Notes: generated by a model from the sequence alone, not told the origin. A stretch of 64,000 nt of DNA from Poindextera sp035604135 (GCA_035604135.1 DATNJB010000049.1:1-64000); one strand, 5' to 3'; numbered from the stretch's first letter, positions 33,187 to 43,195 are shown. Program-made: numbers and translations.

Positions 33187-34229
33187 CAGGGAATCCGTCC
33201 TTGGCAACCCTCGCGCACCAGACCGGCGATCTCGCGGCAGGCGATGTCGGCCGCCGGGATCGCGCCGGTGAAGGCGGTGAACGCGTGGGCGAGGCTGTCG
33301 TAACAGCGGTAGACGACATGCACGCCCGCGTCGCGCAAGCGCTTGGCGTACGCCTCGCCCTGGTCGACCAGGGGGTCGAAGCCAGCCGTGACGACGACGG
33401 CGGGCGCGAGCCCGGTCAAATCCTCGGCGCGGATCGGCGAGGCGCGCGGATCGGTGGGGTCGCCGTCCGGGCCTAGATACTGCGCGGCGAACCACTCCAT
33501 CAGGCCGCGGGACAGCGGGTAGGCGTTGGCATAGGTGGTCATGGACTGGGTGTCGCTGGCCAGATCGACGCACGGATAGACCAGAAGCTGCAAGGCCGGC
33601 TGCGGCTCGCCCGCACGTTTGAGCTCCTGCGCGACCGCGGCGGCGAAGGCGCCGCCCATGGAGTCGCCGCCGATCGCAGCCTTGCTGGGAGCGCCGCCGA
33701 GGCTCGCCGCATTGTCCCTGGCCCAACGGAACGCGGCCAACATGTCATCGAGCCCCGCCGGAAACCGGTGCTCGGGCGCGAGCCGATAGTCCACCGACAG
33801 GACGGCGCAGCGGGCGACCTTGGCCAGGATGGTGCAGAAGACGTGACAGGTCTCGAGGTCGCCGATGACTCCGCCGCCGAAGTGAGCGAAGACCATCACC
33901 GGCGCCGCCGGATCCTGGCCGATCGGCCGGTACGCGCGCGCGGCGACCTCGCGGTGCGGTGCGGCGATGGTCAGCGGCTCATGGCGCACGCCCAGCTCCA
34001 CCCCACCAGCCACAAGCGCCATCGCCTGGGCGCTGGCCGCGCGCAGCGCCTCGGGCGTGAACGCGCCGCCCTGCGCGCGCCGCGCGAGGTTGGCCAGATA
34101 CTGCATTCGCGGGTCCAGGGTCCGGCCGCCCTGGAACACAACGCCGCCGCCGGCCAGCACGCGCAGGATCGGCGTCGGCAGCGACAGGATGGCGTTCAGT
34201 ACGAGCTTCTGGAGCGACAGATCCGGCAT
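33186..34229 (-). CDS. Alpha/beta hydrolase, HSL/esterase family IV-like
   Basis: 347 residues. Oxyanion motif AHFGGGVIGD (residues 115-124, a variant of HGGG), nucleophile Ser190 in GGDSMGG, VDYRLAPEHRFPAG at 146-159, and a C-terminal DPLVDQGEAYAKRL (Asp) with HAF (His) completing the triad. Hydrolyses short-chain or acyl esters. It has no signal peptide. The N-terminal 80 residues resemble the cap. Operon with the oxidoreductase and the TetR gene (spacing 12 nt to TetR). Confidence 0.9.
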   Translation of the reverse strand: MPDLSLQKLVLNAILSLPTPILRVLAGGGVVFQGGRTLDPRMQYLANLARRAQGGAFTPEALRAASAQAMALVAGGVELGVRHEPLTIAAPHREVAARAYRPIGQDPAAPVMVFAHFGGGVIGDLETCHVFCTILAKVARCAVLSVDYRLAPEHRFPAGLDDMLAAFRWARDNAASLGGAPSKAAIGGDSMGGAFAAAVAQELKRAGEPQPALQLLVYPCVDLASDTQSMTTYANAYPLSRGLMEWFAAQYLGPDGDPTDPRASPIRAEDLTGLAPAVVVTAGFDPLVDQGEAYAKRLRDAGVHVVYRCYDSLAHAFTAFTGAIPAADIACREIAGLVREGCQGRIP

Positions 34230-34241
34230 GCCGCGCGCGGC

Positions 34242-34874
34242 TCAGGCCTTGACTTGCGGCAGCGCCGGCAGCCCGCCGAGGATCATCTGCACCGCGAACT
34301 CGACGGCGGCCGGGACGTCGATCGGCCGGCGTTCCAGCATCAGCTCGCCCACTTCCCGCGCGATGGCGATCGCGGCCGCGGCCAGATAGTCGACATCGAC
34401 GTGTGGCCCGCGCTCGCGCTCGAGCACGTCGGCGAACGAGGCTTTCACCTGGTCGAACACCGCCTTCATTTCGGGCGTCTCGATGCGCACGTGCGGATGC
34501 CGCTCGCCGCCGGGCGCAGAGGCCGCGACCATGGCCTGCTCGTCGACGAGGAAGGAGTAGTAGGCGCCGATGGCGCCGCGGACGTAGCCCGCGAAGTCGC
34601 TTGCCCGCTCGTATTCGGCGGCGAGGATCGGGCGAAAGCGCCGCGCGCCGTCATCGGACAGGGCCTCGTAGACCTCCTCCTTCGAGCGGTAATAGTTGTA
34701 GAATGCGCCGACTGAGAGGTTGGTGCGCCGGATGATGTCGCGGACGCTGGCCATTTCGTAGCCGAGTTCCGCGAACACCTGGCGGGCTGCGTCTAGGATG
34801 GCGCGCCGGTTGGCCGCCTTGGTCTGCTCGCGCTTGCCGGCTTGGCTTGGATTCAACAGATCGATGTCGCTCAC
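34242..34874 (-). CDS. TetR family transcriptional regulator
   Basis: 210 residues. The DNA-binding domain is at about residues 20-70: NRRAILDAARQVFAELGYEM, then VRDIIRRTNLSVGAFYNYYR, the canonical TetR helix-turn-helix. The C-terminal part is the ligand domain, with an acidic helix at about 105-125. It is first in the operon with the esterase and quinone oxidoreductase, so it probably represses it and responds to the substrate or product of those enzymes. Confidence 0.92.
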   Translation of the reverse strand: MSDIDLLNPSQAGKREQTKAANRRAILDAARQVFAELGYEMASVRDIIRRTNLSVGAFYNYYRSKEEVYEALSDDGARRFRPILAAEYERASDFAGYVRGAIGAYYSFLVDEQAMVAASAPGGERHPHVRIETPEMKAVFDQVKASFADVLERERGPHVDVDYLAAAAIAIAREVGELMLERRPIDVPAAVEFAVQMILGGLPALPQVKA

Positions 34875-34911
34875 GCCGCGGCTCTTAGCAGGAATCGCGG
34901 GCGTCGTCCGC

Positions 34912-35367
34912 TTATCGCGCGGCGGTTGCGGTTGCGCTCGCGGGCGGGGCGACGGCCCCGTCCGGCTCTATCGGCATGTCGCAGGCGGCGACGCAGCGGC
35001 GCCAGGCGTCCGGACAGGTCGCGGCATTCTCGCCGGCGAGACAGAAGTAGTAGGGCTGGGCGCAAGCCAGCCGGCACGGCTCGGCATCGGTCGCGGCGGC
35101 GTTTGGGGCCGCCGGCGCAGCCCCGCGGCTCGGCGGGTGGGCGACCGCGGGCTGGATCGCGCTCGCCGCGGGCGGCGCAAGCGCGAGCTGGGGCGCGGAG
35201 GGCGGGGGCGACGGCGGCGGGACGGCTTGCGGGCCACGCAGGCCGGCGGGAACGGGTGGGTTCTGCGGGACGACGAGCAGCGGGCGGTGCACCTGGTCGC
35301 CGGCGGATGCGGCCATCAGGAAGATCGCCGCACTCGCGAGAAGCAGGACCCGTGCAAATCGACGCAT
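34912..35367 (-). CDS. Secreted Pro/Ala-rich protein with Cys cluster
   Basis: 151 residues. Signal peptide MRRFARVLLLASAAIFLMAA, a long Pro/Ala linker (residues 35-90), and a C-terminal Cys-rich segment, EPCRLACAQPYYFCLAGENA then TCPDAWRRCVAACD, with six Cys. This could be a small disulphide-bonded fold tethered by a flexible linker, perhaps at the cell surface. No family recognised. ATG 35367 lies 53 nt from the DUF72 stop. Confidence 0.65.
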   Translation of the reverse strand: MRRFARVLLLASAAIFLMAASAGDQVHRPLLVVPQNPPVPAGLRGPQAVPPPSPPPSAPQLALAPPAASAIQPAVAHPPSRGAAPAAPNAAATDAEPCRLACAQPYYFCLAGENAATCPDAWRRCVAACDMPIEPDGAVAPPASATATAAR

Positions 35368-35420
35368 GGCGGCAAGCCTGCCGCCTTCCGCTTAAGGCCG
35401 CGTTAACCATAACCTCGCCG

Positions 35421-36236
35421 TCAGCCCAACCGCTCGATCAGCGCCATGGCGCCGGCCGGCGCGCGCACCTTCCCGTCGTGGATGATGAAGGCGAAGACGT
35501 CGCGCGGCCTGCCATCGGGCGCCTGGCTCGCGTCAGCGCACTCGAGGTCCTTCGGCCGACCGCCCTCGGCCCAAGTCTCCAGCCGCCGCGCCCAGGCGTC
35601 CAGCGCGTCGGGCGGATAGGCGGTGGCGATGTCGTCCGAGCCGGTCTGCAAGCGGGCGTAGACGAAGTCGGCGGTGACGTCGGCCAGCGACGGATAAGTG
35701 GCGTGGTCTGCGAACACCATCGCGACGCCGTGCTTGCGGAGCAGCGCCGCGAAGGCCGCATCGGCGAAGCTCGGATTGCGCACCTCGATGCTGTGGCGAA
35801 GTGGAAGACCATCGACGTTGTCGGGCAGGAGCTCGAGGAAGGCGCCGAAGTCGGCCGCATCGAATTTCTTGCCCGGCGCGAATTGCCAGAGGATCGGCCC
35901 AAGCTTGTCGCCGAGTTCGCTCATGCCCTGGCGGAAGAAGTGCGCGATCGACTCGCCGGCTTCCGCCAACACGCGCCGGTTGGTGGTGAAGCGTGAGCCC
36001 TTCAGCGTGAAGATAAAGCCGTCTGGCGTGTCGGCGGCCCACTTGCGATAGCTCGCCGGCTTCTGCGAGCCGTAATAGGTGGCGTTGATCTCGATCGCCG
36101 TCACATGCCGGCTCATGTAGGCGAGCTCGTCCTTCTGCGTCAGGTCCTCGGGGTAGAAGGCGCCGCGCCAGGGGGCGAAGGTCCACCCGCCAACGCCAAC
36201 GCGAATCTCGCCGCGGTCGCTCATAACGCTGTTCAC
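35421..36236 (-). CDS. DUF72 domain-containing protein
   Basis: 271 residues (ATG 36221, MSDRGEIRVGVGGW, is an alternative start). DUF72 is a TIM-barrel family without a known reaction. Diagnostic stretches are GVGGWTFAPWRGAFYPEDLT, VTAIEINATYYGSQKPASYR and LRHSIEVRNPSF. Some relatives are discussed in connection with nucleic-acid or sugar metabolism. Cytoplasmic. It is alone in its transcription unit. Confidence 0.88.
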   Translation of the reverse strand: MNSVMSDRGEIRVGVGGWTFAPWRGAFYPEDLTQKDELAYMSRHVTAIEINATYYGSQKPASYRKWAADTPDGFIFTLKGSRFTTNRRVLAEAGESIAHFFRQGMSELGDKLGPILWQFAPGKKFDAADFGAFLELLPDNVDGLPLRHSIEVRNPSFADAAFAALLRKHGVAMVFADHATYPSLADVTADFVYARLQTGSDDIATAYPPDALDAWARRLETWAEGGRPKDLECADASQAPDGRPRDVFAFIIHDGKVRAPAGAMALIERLG

Positions 36237-36299
36237 CTTCCTTGGTCGGCAGCCTAGAGTAGCGCCGGGCCAGCGCGGGGTCGCGGCGCATAGACGCGG

Positions 36300-36345
36300 C
36301 GTAAATTAATTCAGGTCTAAGAGTTCATATGAATCATTCTTAACG
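36300..36345. promoter_or_regulatory. AT-rich divergent promoter region
   Basis: AAATTAATTCAGG and TTCATATGAATC (the latter a palindrome) lie between the DUF72 gene and the efflux operon, in otherwise GC-rich DNA. Probably drives the tripartite pump operon on the plus strand; exact -35/-10 boxes not assigned. Confidence 0.35.
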
Positions 36346-36453
36346 GGATAATCCGGCCTGTCGCGCGTACCTCAGGGCCGTGGCGCGGGGTCCGGGCGAG
36401 CCATTCGGTCGGGTCAGTCGCGCCGGCGCCCTTCGAAACCACGAGCCTTTCAG

Positions 36454-37902
36454 ATGCGTTTTCGCCTCCTGTCGCTCTTGCTGTTGCCGCCGCTTGCCGG
36501 CTGCGCCCTTGGCCCGCGCGTGCCTGTGCCCGACACCCACACGCCCGCCGCCTTCGAGGCGCCAAGCGACGTCACCCAGGTCGGGGTCCCGCTTCAACGC
36601 TGGTGGGGCGTCTACAACGACCCGCAGCTCCAATCGCTGGTCGACGAGGCGCTCGCGAACGCGCCCGACGCCCGGTCGGCGCGCGCGAGGCTGGACGAAG
36701 CGATCGCGGTCCGGTCCGAAGCGCTCGACGCCTACAATCCGCAAGGCGCGCTGCAGGGATCCGCGACCGAGGTCGACACCGGTTCGATCGGCAAGGCGCC
36801 GGTGCTCAATCTCGGGCCGCTCGGCCAGATCCCGCTCACCACCACAGGCGCGTCGAACCAGGCGCAGTTGAACTTCGACGTAAGCTGGGAGATCGACCTC
36901 TTCGGCCGTCGCGCGACAACGCGGCGAAAGGCGAACGCCGACTTGGCGGCGGCGCGCTTCGACTACGAAGCGACGCGCACCAGTCTGGCCGCCAACGTCG
37001 CCGACCAGTTGTTCCAGGCCCGCGGGCTGGCCATCCAGCTCGCCGACGCCCAGGAAGAAGCGCGCATCGAGCGCGAGCTCGCGCGGGTCGCGCGAGCGAA
37101 GGCCGACCACGGCTTGGGCGCGGCCTCGGACGCCGACGAGGCCGACTCAGAGCTCGCCCAGTCGGACGCGCAGGTCAAAGACCTGGAGAGCCAGTTGCAT
37201 GCCGCCCGCCGCACTCTTCTTGTCCTCGCCGGCAAGGGTGTCGATCCCCTCGACAGCTTGCCGGCCGCCGCCGAGGCGGGCACGCCGCCGATGGTCCCGC
37301 TGACCGTGCCAGGCGAGCTTCTGGCCCGGCGTCCCGACGTGCGCGAGGCGTCGGCCGAACTCCGCTCTGCCACCGGAGAGCTCAAGCTGGACGAACTAGC
37401 CCTCTTCCCCAAGTTCACGCTCACGCCTGGCGTTGGCCTAACCTCGACGCCTGAGTTCGGCACGAACCTGGTTAGCGACGCCTGGTCGCTCGGGCTCGGC
37501 TTGGCTCAGCCGATCCTGGATATGCCGCGGCTGAAGTCGGAGATTCGCGCGCAAGGCGCCCGCGCGGATCAGGCCGTGATCGCCTATGAGAAGGCGGTGC
37601 AGACGGCCTATGGCGAGTCGGAAAACGCTCTGGTGAAGCTCTCCTCGGACGAGGCGCGGGTGAAACTTCTGACCACCGGCGAGGTCGAAGCCCGCCGGGC
37701 TTATGACGCGTCGCGGACCCGTTATGGGGCCGGGATCGACGACCTGACGGCGGTGCTGACTGCGGAGCGGACGTGGCAGAGCGCGCGCGCCGCGCTTACC
37801 GGCGCTCAGGTCGCGGCGCTGACGAGTTCGGTGACGGCGTTCAAGGCTTTAGGCGGTGGATGGGACCCGGCGACGCCGGTGGAGGAGCAGGCGAGTCGAT
37901 GA
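36454..37902 (+). CDS. Outer-membrane efflux channel lipoprotein (TolC/OprM/NodT type)
   Basis: 482 residues. Signal peptide and lipobox LAGC (about residue 17), so a lipid anchor in the outer membrane. WWGVYNDPQLQSLVDEALAN and LNFDVSWEIDLFGRRATTRR are the two hallmark stretches of RND outer-membrane factors, and GELLARRPDVREASAELRSA the central repeat. The C-terminal helices (YDASRTRYGAGIDDLTAVLT) form the second half of the barrel. Its stop overlaps the adaptor start, so all three pump parts are one operon. Confidence 0.93.
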   Translation: MRFRLLSLLLLPPLAGCALGPRVPVPDTHTPAAFEAPSDVTQVGVPLQRWWGVYNDPQLQSLVDEALANAPDARSARARLDEAIAVRSEALDAYNPQGALQGSATEVDTGSIGKAPVLNLGPLGQIPLTTTGASNQAQLNFDVSWEIDLFGRRATTRRKANADLAAARFDYEATRTSLAANVADQLFQARGLAIQLADAQEEARIERELARVARAKADHGLGAASDADEADSELAQSDAQVKDLESQLHAARRTLLVLAGKGVDPLDSLPAAAEAGTPPMVPLTVPGELLARRPDVREASAELRSATGELKLDELALFPKFTLTPGVGLTSTPEFGTNLVSDAWSLGLGLAQPILDMPRLKSEIRAQGARADQAVIAYEKAVQTAYGESENALVKLSSDEARVKLLTTGEVEARRAYDASRTRYGAGIDDLTAVLTAERTWQSARAALTGAQVAALTSSVTAFKALGGGWDPATPVEEQASR

Positions 37903-39002
37903 GGTTATCGCGCTGGCCGGCTTTGGCGACGCTCGCGTTCGCCGCGAGTCTCGCTCTTGCCGCCTGCGACTCCAAGCCGGCGCCGTCGGCCAGCGACACG
38001 GGCGCGCGCACCGTGCGGGTCGCCGCTATTGAAGTGCGGCCGCTGTCGGGCGGGCTCGAGACGTCGGGCATCCTGGTTTCGCGCGAGGAGGCCGCCGTCA
38101 ACGCCGAGCAGCTCTTGTCGGGCTATCGGGTGCTGAGGGTGTTCGTCGAGCCCGACGCCACTGTCGCCAAGGGCCAGCCGCTGGTGCAGCTGGACGATAC
38201 CTTGTTGCGCTCGCAAATGGCTCAAGCGGAGGCGCAAGTCGCTCAACAGCGCGTCGCCGCCGAGCAGGCCGACCAGCAGGCGGCCGACGTGTCCGGCCCC
38301 GACATGGCGGGCGTGCTCTCGAAGGAGGCGATCGACCAGAGGCGCTTCGCGGCGCGGAGCGCCCATGCCACCCTCGACGCTCAGATCGCGGTGCTGCGCG
38401 ACCTTGAGCAGCGCGACGCGCGGATGGTCATCCGCGCGCCTGTCGCGGGCCTGGTCCTGACCCGCAACATCAGGCCGGGCGATGTGGCCAGCGCCAGCGC
38501 CCAGACGCCGATGTTTACGCTGGCGCGCGACAGCCTCGTCGAGCTCGCCGCGCAGGTGGCGGAAGGCGACCTGGCCGGGATCCGCGTCGGCGACGCGGTC
38601 GAGGTGAAGCTGCCGGACGGGACGAGCGTCATGGGCTCGGTCCGGCTCGTCGAACCCTCGGTCGACCCGCAGACCAAGCTCGGCCTGGTTCATGTCCGCC
38701 TGCCGGTGCGGCCCGATCTTAGGCCCGGCGGCTATGGTCGCGCCATCTTCACCGGGCTCGTGCGCAGCGTTCCGGTCGCGCCCGAGGCCGCGATCCGCTA
38801 CGACGCGGACGGAGCTTCGGTCATGCAGGTCGCCGCGGACAATCACGTGCATCAGGTGCCGGTGCGAACGGGCGAACACGAGGGCGGCTACGTCGAGATC
38901 GTCGCCGGGCCTCCGACCGGCTCGCGCGTGCTGCTCGGCGGCTCGGCCTTCGTGCTGCCGGGCGACCTCGTTCGTCCGATCGTGGACGCCGGGACGCCCT
39001 GA
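37899..39002 (+). CDS. RND efflux periplasmic adaptor (MFP) lipoprotein
   Basis: 367 residues from ATG 37899 (ATGA overlap with the channel stop). Lipobox LAAC at about residues 20-23. Lipoyl half VEPDATVAKGQPLVQLDDTL, coiled coil QMAQAEAQVAQQRVAAEQAD, second half IRAPVAGLVLTRNIRPGDVA, then the beta-barrel domain and a final membrane-proximal part ending GSAFVLPGDL. The short coiled coil and domain set match MdtE/CusB-like adaptors that work with HAE1-type pumps. Overlaps the permease start by 1 nt. Confidence 0.92.
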   Translation: MRLSRWPALATLAFAASLALAACDSKPAPSASDTGARTVRVAAIEVRPLSGGLETSGILVSREEAAVNAEQLLSGYRVLRVFVEPDATVAKGQPLVQLDDTLLRSQMAQAEAQVAQQRVAAEQADQQAADVSGPDMAGVLSKEAIDQRRFAARSAHATLDAQIAVLRDLEQRDARMVIRAPVAGLVLTRNIRPGDVASASAQTPMFTLARDSLVELAAQVAEGDLAGIRVGDAVEVKLPDGTSVMGSVRLVEPSVDPQTKLGLVHVRLPVRPDLRPGGYGRAIFTGLVRSVPVAPEAAIRYDADGASVMQVAADNHVHQVPVRTGEHEGGYVEIVAGPPTGSRVLLGGSAFVLPGDLVRPIVDAGTP

Positions 39003-42000
39003 TGGCCGAACTCAGGCTCTCCACCTGGGGGATCAAGAATCCGATTCCCGTGGCGCTGCTGTTCCTGGCGGCGGTAATGGCCGGCGCGATCTCCTACACC
39101 TTCCTGCCGATCAAGCAGTTTCCGAACGTCGTCTTTCCGGCCGTGCTCGTGATCGTCACCGACAACGGCGCCGCGCCGCAGGAGATCAAGACCCAGATCA
39201 CCCGCCCGATCGAGGACGCGATGGCCGGCATCGCCGGCGTCCGCGATATGCAGTCGCAGATCGCTGAGGGGTCGTCGACCACCGAGGTGGAGTTCGAGCT
39301 CGGCGAGGACCTGCAGAAGGTCACGGACGAGGTGCGCCAGCGGGTCGACCAGACCCGGGTGAACCTGCCGCGGGAGATCGACCCGCCGACGGTCCAGCGC
39401 ATCGAGATCGATTCGCAGCCGATCCTGACCTACGCCGTCGCCTCGCCTGACATGTCGGACAGCCAGCTCTCCTGGTTCGTCGACGACACCATCTCGCGGT
39501 CGCTGCAGAGCGCGAAGGGCGTGGCCCAGGTCAGCCGTGTGGGCGGCGTCGACCGTGAGATCAACGTTCTCATCGATCCCGACCGAATGGCAGCGCAGGG
39601 TCTGACGGCGACTCAGCTGAACGGCGCGCTTGCCGCCTTCAACGCCAACATCCCGGGCGGGCGCGTGGACGTCGGGGGGCGGGAGCAGACGGTCCGCGTG
39701 CTGGGCGAGGCGCTGACCGTCGCTCGCTTGCGCGACCTCACCATCCCGACCGCCGGCGGGCGGTTCGTGAAACTGTCGGACGTGGCCGACGTCGGTGACG
39801 GGGCCAGCGAGCCACGCGGCTTCGCGCGGCTGAACGACCGGCCGGTGGTCGGCTTCCAGGTGCTCAAGACCAACGACGCCAGCGAGGTGGTGACCGAGGA
39901 CAACGTCAAGCAGGCCATCGTCAAGCTCAAACAGCAGTACCCGAGCGTCAGCTTCACCGAAGTTTTCTCGACCGTCGACAACACCCGTGCGACCTACGAG
40001 GCGACGCTCAGAACCATGTTCGAAGGGATGGCGCTGGCCGCGCTTGTCGTCTTCCTCTTCCTGCGCGACTGGCGCTCCACCGCCATCGTCGCGGTGGCCA
40101 TGCCCGTGTCGCTGATCCCGACCTTCCTGGCCATGGCTGTGCTCGGGTTCAGCCTGAACATCGTCACGCTGCTCGCGCTTACGCTGGTCATCGGCATCCT
40201 GGTCGACGACGCCATCGTCGAGATCGAGAACATCCAGAAACGCGTGCAAGCCGGCGCGAGACCCTATCGGGCCTCCATGGAGGGCGCCGACCAGATCGGG
40301 CTCGCCGTCATCGCAACGACAGCGGCCATCGTCGTGGTGTTCGCGCCCGTATCCTTCATGGGCTCGATCCCGGGGCAGTTCTTCAAGGAATTCGGCTTCA
40401 CGGTCGTGATCTCTGTGCTGTTCTCGCTGCTGGTCGCGCGCCTGCTCACGCCCCTGCTTGCGGCCTACTTCCTCAAGCCGTCTGCGGTCCCGCGTCCGCG
40501 CGGCGACCTTCGCCCCTTCTACCGTCGAAGCCTCGACTGGGCGCTCTCGCATCGCTGGATCATGACCGGCGTCGGGGCGATCGTGGTGGTGCTGACGCTC
40601 GCCATCCTCGGGGTCGGCCTGCCGACCGGGGTCCAGCCGCCCGCCAACCCGGACTATATGTTCGTCGGGATCCAGGGGCCGCCAGGCGCCACACTGGCGG
40701 ACATGCAGCGGATCGAGACTGAGACCACCGCCCTCATCAAGGCGCACGTGCCCGAGGCGTCTGAGATCTTCGTCCAGGTCGGTTCGGTCGCCGGCGAGGG
40801 CTTCGGCGGCGGCGGCGCGGGCGCGGGCCTATCGTCCGGAACCGTCACAGTCGTGCTCAGGGGCGACCGGCAGCGGACGGTCAACCAGATCAGCGACGCG
40901 CTGCGCCCCTATCTGCGCGACATCCCCGACGCGCGCGTCTCGATCCAGGGCGGCGGCTTTGGCGCTGCGTCGGTCCAGATCGTGCTCACCAGCGACGACT
41001 CCGTTGCGCTGCAGCGGACCGGCGAGGAGCTGCAGCGCGAGATGCGCACCCTGCGCAATCTCGCCGACCCCCGGCCCGCCCTGCCGCCGATCGGACCGGA
41101 GATCGCTATTCGGCCCAAGCCCGACCAGGCGTCGCGTCTCGGCGTCACCGTGGAGTCGATCGCCACCATCGCGCGGGTGGCGACGTTGGGCGACATCGAC
41201 GCCAACGTGCCCAAGCTGACCGACGGCGAGCGGCGCGTGCCGATCCGGGTGCGTCTGCCGGCCAACGCCCGCACCGACATCGACATGATCCGCGCGCTGC
41301 AGATCCCGACGGCCTCGGGCGCCACGACGCCGCTCTCCAGTGTCGCCGACGTCGATTTCCAGGCGGGTCCCGCCGTGATCGAGCGCTATGGCCGACGCGA
41401 CGAGCTCGCGATCGATGCGGACCTCACCAACGGCGCGCAGATCGGCCAGGGTCTCGCCGAGGTCAATCACCTGCCGATCATGCGCCACCTGCCGCCGGGC
41501 GTTGAGCCGGCGACGCTCGGGCAACAACAGGAGTACGTCGACCTCTTCAGCGCGCTGTTCCTGGCCTTCGTTACCGGCGTCAGTCTGATCTACGGTGTTC
41601 TGGTCTTGCTGTTCCGCAGCTTCTTCAAGCCGGTGATCATCATCGGCGCCTTGCCGCTGGCCCTCTTCGGCGCGGCTTTCGCGCTGTTCGTCACGCGGGA
41701 ATCGCTCTCCATCCCCTCGTTGATCGGCGTCCTGATGCTGCTCGGGATCGCGGCCAAGAACTCGATCCTGCTCGTCGAATACGCCATCGAGCGCGAACGC
41801 GACGGGATGCCCCAGCGCCAGGCGATCATGGAGGCTTGCCGCGAGCGTGCGCGGCCGATCATCATGACCAGCCTCGCAATGATCGCGGGCATGCTGCCGA
41901 CGGCGTTCGCGCTCGGAAAGGGCTCGGAGTTCCGCCAGCCCATGGCCATCGCGGTGATCGGCGGGCTGATCACCTCGACGGTGCTTTCGCTCTTGATGGT

Positions 42001-42166
42001 GCCGGTGATCTACGAGGTTCTCGACGACATCGAACACTGGCTCGTGCCCAAGCTCGGCCGGTTGATCACGCCGAGGGAAGCGCCGCCGCCGCCTCCGGAG
42101 CACGGCGTGCCGGAACGCGAGCCCATCGGCGCCGTGGCCCGCCCGCCGATCTCGGTGGCCGAGTAG
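39002..42166 (+). CDS. RND efflux permease, HAE1 family
   Basis: 1054 residues. First helix STWGIKNPIPVALLFLAAVM, TM4 GILVDDAIVEIENIQ with the Asp pair, RND signature PVSLIPTFLAMAVLGFSLNI, and GIAAKNSILLVEYAIERERD in TM10. Two porter domains contain QFPNVVFPAVLVIVTDNGAA and GVEPATLGQQQEYVD. It is closer to the non-AcrB subgroup of hydrophobe/amphiphile pumps than the permease at 8270. Together with the channel and adaptor it makes a complete tripartite exporter; no regulator is adjacent. Confidence 0.94.
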   Translation: MAELRLSTWGIKNPIPVALLFLAAVMAGAISYTFLPIKQFPNVVFPAVLVIVTDNGAAPQEIKTQITRPIEDAMAGIAGVRDMQSQIAEGSSTTEVEFELGEDLQKVTDEVRQRVDQTRVNLPREIDPPTVQRIEIDSQPILTYAVASPDMSDSQLSWFVDDTISRSLQSAKGVAQVSRVGGVDREINVLIDPDRMAAQGLTATQLNGALAAFNANIPGGRVDVGGREQTVRVLGEALTVARLRDLTIPTAGGRFVKLSDVADVGDGASEPRGFARLNDRPVVGFQVLKTNDASEVVTEDNVKQAIVKLKQQYPSVSFTEVFSTVDNTRATYEATLRTMFEGMALAALVVFLFLRDWRSTAIVAVAMPVSLIPTFLAMAVLGFSLNIVTLLALTLVIGILVDDAIVEIENIQKRVQAGARPYRASMEGADQIGLAVIATTAAIVVVFAPVSFMGSIPGQFFKEFGFTVVISVLFSLLVARLLTPLLAAYFLKPSAVPRPRGDLRPFYRRSLDWALSHRWIMTGVGAIVVVLTLAILGVGLPTGVQPPANPDYMFVGIQGPPGATLADMQRIETETTALIKAHVPEASEIFVQVGSVAGEGFGGGGAGAGLSSGTVTVVLRGDRQRTVNQISDALRPYLRDIPDARVSIQGGGFGAASVQIVLTSDDSVALQRTGEELQREMRTLRNLADPRPALPPIGPEIAIRPKPDQASRLGVTVESIATIARVATLGDIDANVPKLTDGERRVPIRVRLPANARTDIDMIRALQIPTASGATTPLSSVADVDFQAGPAVIERYGRRDELAIDADLTNGAQIGQGLAEVNHLPIMRHLPPGVEPATLGQQQEYVDLFSALFLAFVTGVSLIYGVLVLLFRSFFKPVIIIGALPLALFGAAFALFVTRESLSIPSLIGVLMLLGIAAKNSILLVEYAIERERDGMPQRQAIMEACRERARPIIMTSLAMIAGMLPTAFALGKGSEFRQPMAIAVIGGLITSTVLSLLMVPVIYEVLDDIEHWLVPKLGRLITPREAPPPPPEHGVPEREPIGAVARPPISVAE

Positions 42167-43021
42167 CTACCGTCCCCGCTCGCTCCGGCCGTTTGGATAG
42201 CGGGCGCGGTATTCGTCGACGGCCTGCTCCATGGTGACGAACCGCGCGCCGGCGCCCGCAAGCTTGCCGATCAACCCGTCCAGCATGATCAGCCGGTGCC
42301 CGCGGCCGATCACATGCGGGTGGAAGGTGTAGGTCAAGACGCCCCAGTCGTAGTGCTCGGCCATGAAGGCGAAGTCGGCGAACCAGTTCGCCCCGACCAG
42401 GTCGGCATTCATCAGGCCGGCCTGCAGCACGCTCGGCGTGCGCATGTATTCGAACACCGGATAGTCGTCCAACGACCAGCTAATCGGCATCTCCACCAGC
42501 GCGGTGTCGGCGCCATAGCGGATCGGCTCGTGCAGAGTGACCACGTCGCCGTCGCGCGCCTGGTAGGGCAGGTAGTCGTGCCCCATCAGGCTCGAGTCGT
42601 AGACGAAACCGTGCTTGAGCAGGAGCTCGATCGAATGCGGGCTTAAGTCCCAGGCCGGCGAGCGATAGCCCCGCGCCTTGCGGCCGGTCAGCGATTTGAC
42701 CGCTTCGTCCCCGCGCGCGAGCTCGCGCTCTTCCTCCTCGCGCCCCAGGCTCGCCGGGACCCGATGCGTCCAGCCGTGATGGCCGATCTCGTGGCCGGCC
42801 GCGTGCACCGACGCCACTGAGGCGGGGTAGGTCTCGATCGTGTGGCCGGGGATGAACCAGGTCGAGGCGATCGAATGTTTGCCGAGCAGCGCCAGCAGAC
42901 GCTCGGTCGCCACCATGCCGAAATCGCCTCTGGAGATCATCGTCGGCGTCGTCATCTCGCGCGCGATCATCGGCGAGGCGTTGTCGTGGTCGAAGGTCAG
43001 GCAGACGAAGTGTTGCGGCAT
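42167..43021 (-). CDS. Polysaccharide deacetylase (NodB-like; PgdA-type)
   Basis: 284 residues from ATG 43021; the longer frame upstream is not coding. Motif 1 is VCLTFDHDNAS (catalytic Asp and metal Asp), motif 2 HEIGHHGWTH (metal His pair), and YRSPAWDLSPHSIELL motif 3. The HHGWTH and TMISRGDFG stretches point to the PgdA/PuuE-like subgroup without signal peptide, acting on cytoplasmic or peptidoglycan-like substrates or on allantoin-type compounds. It converges with the efflux operon, stop codons 1 nt apart. Confidence 0.88.
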   Translation of the reverse strand: MPQHFVCLTFDHDNASPMIAREMTTPTMISRGDFGMVATERLLALLGKHSIASTWFIPGHTIETYPASVASVHAAGHEIGHHGWTHRVPASLGREEEERELARGDEAVKSLTGRKARGYRSPAWDLSPHSIELLLKHGFVYDSSLMGHDYLPYQARDGDVVTLHEPIRYGADTALVEMPISWSLDDYPVFEYMRTPSVLQAGLMNADLVGANWFADFAFMAEHYDWGVLTYTFHPHVIGRGHRLIMLDGLIGKLAGAGARFVTMEQAVDEYRARYPNGRSERGR

Positions 43022-43195
43022 GCGAGGGCCTCGGCGGGATCTTTGGCGAATCGATTTGGACCGAGGCGGCCGCGAAGCGCAAACGGCCTTGCGCGGCCGG
43101 CGCTTTCCGTGGCGGAATGAGCCGGCTAATTCGAGAATGTCATCCGACCGGCGGCTAAAGACGACGGCGGCGCTCATTCAAGGGAGATCAGACGC

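Noticed and set aside
38888..40747. 619-codon open frame on the minus strand
   Set aside because: It lies wholly opposite the adaptor and RND permease genes, with a low-complexity His/Arg/Asp composition typical of antisense frames in GC-rich DNA.
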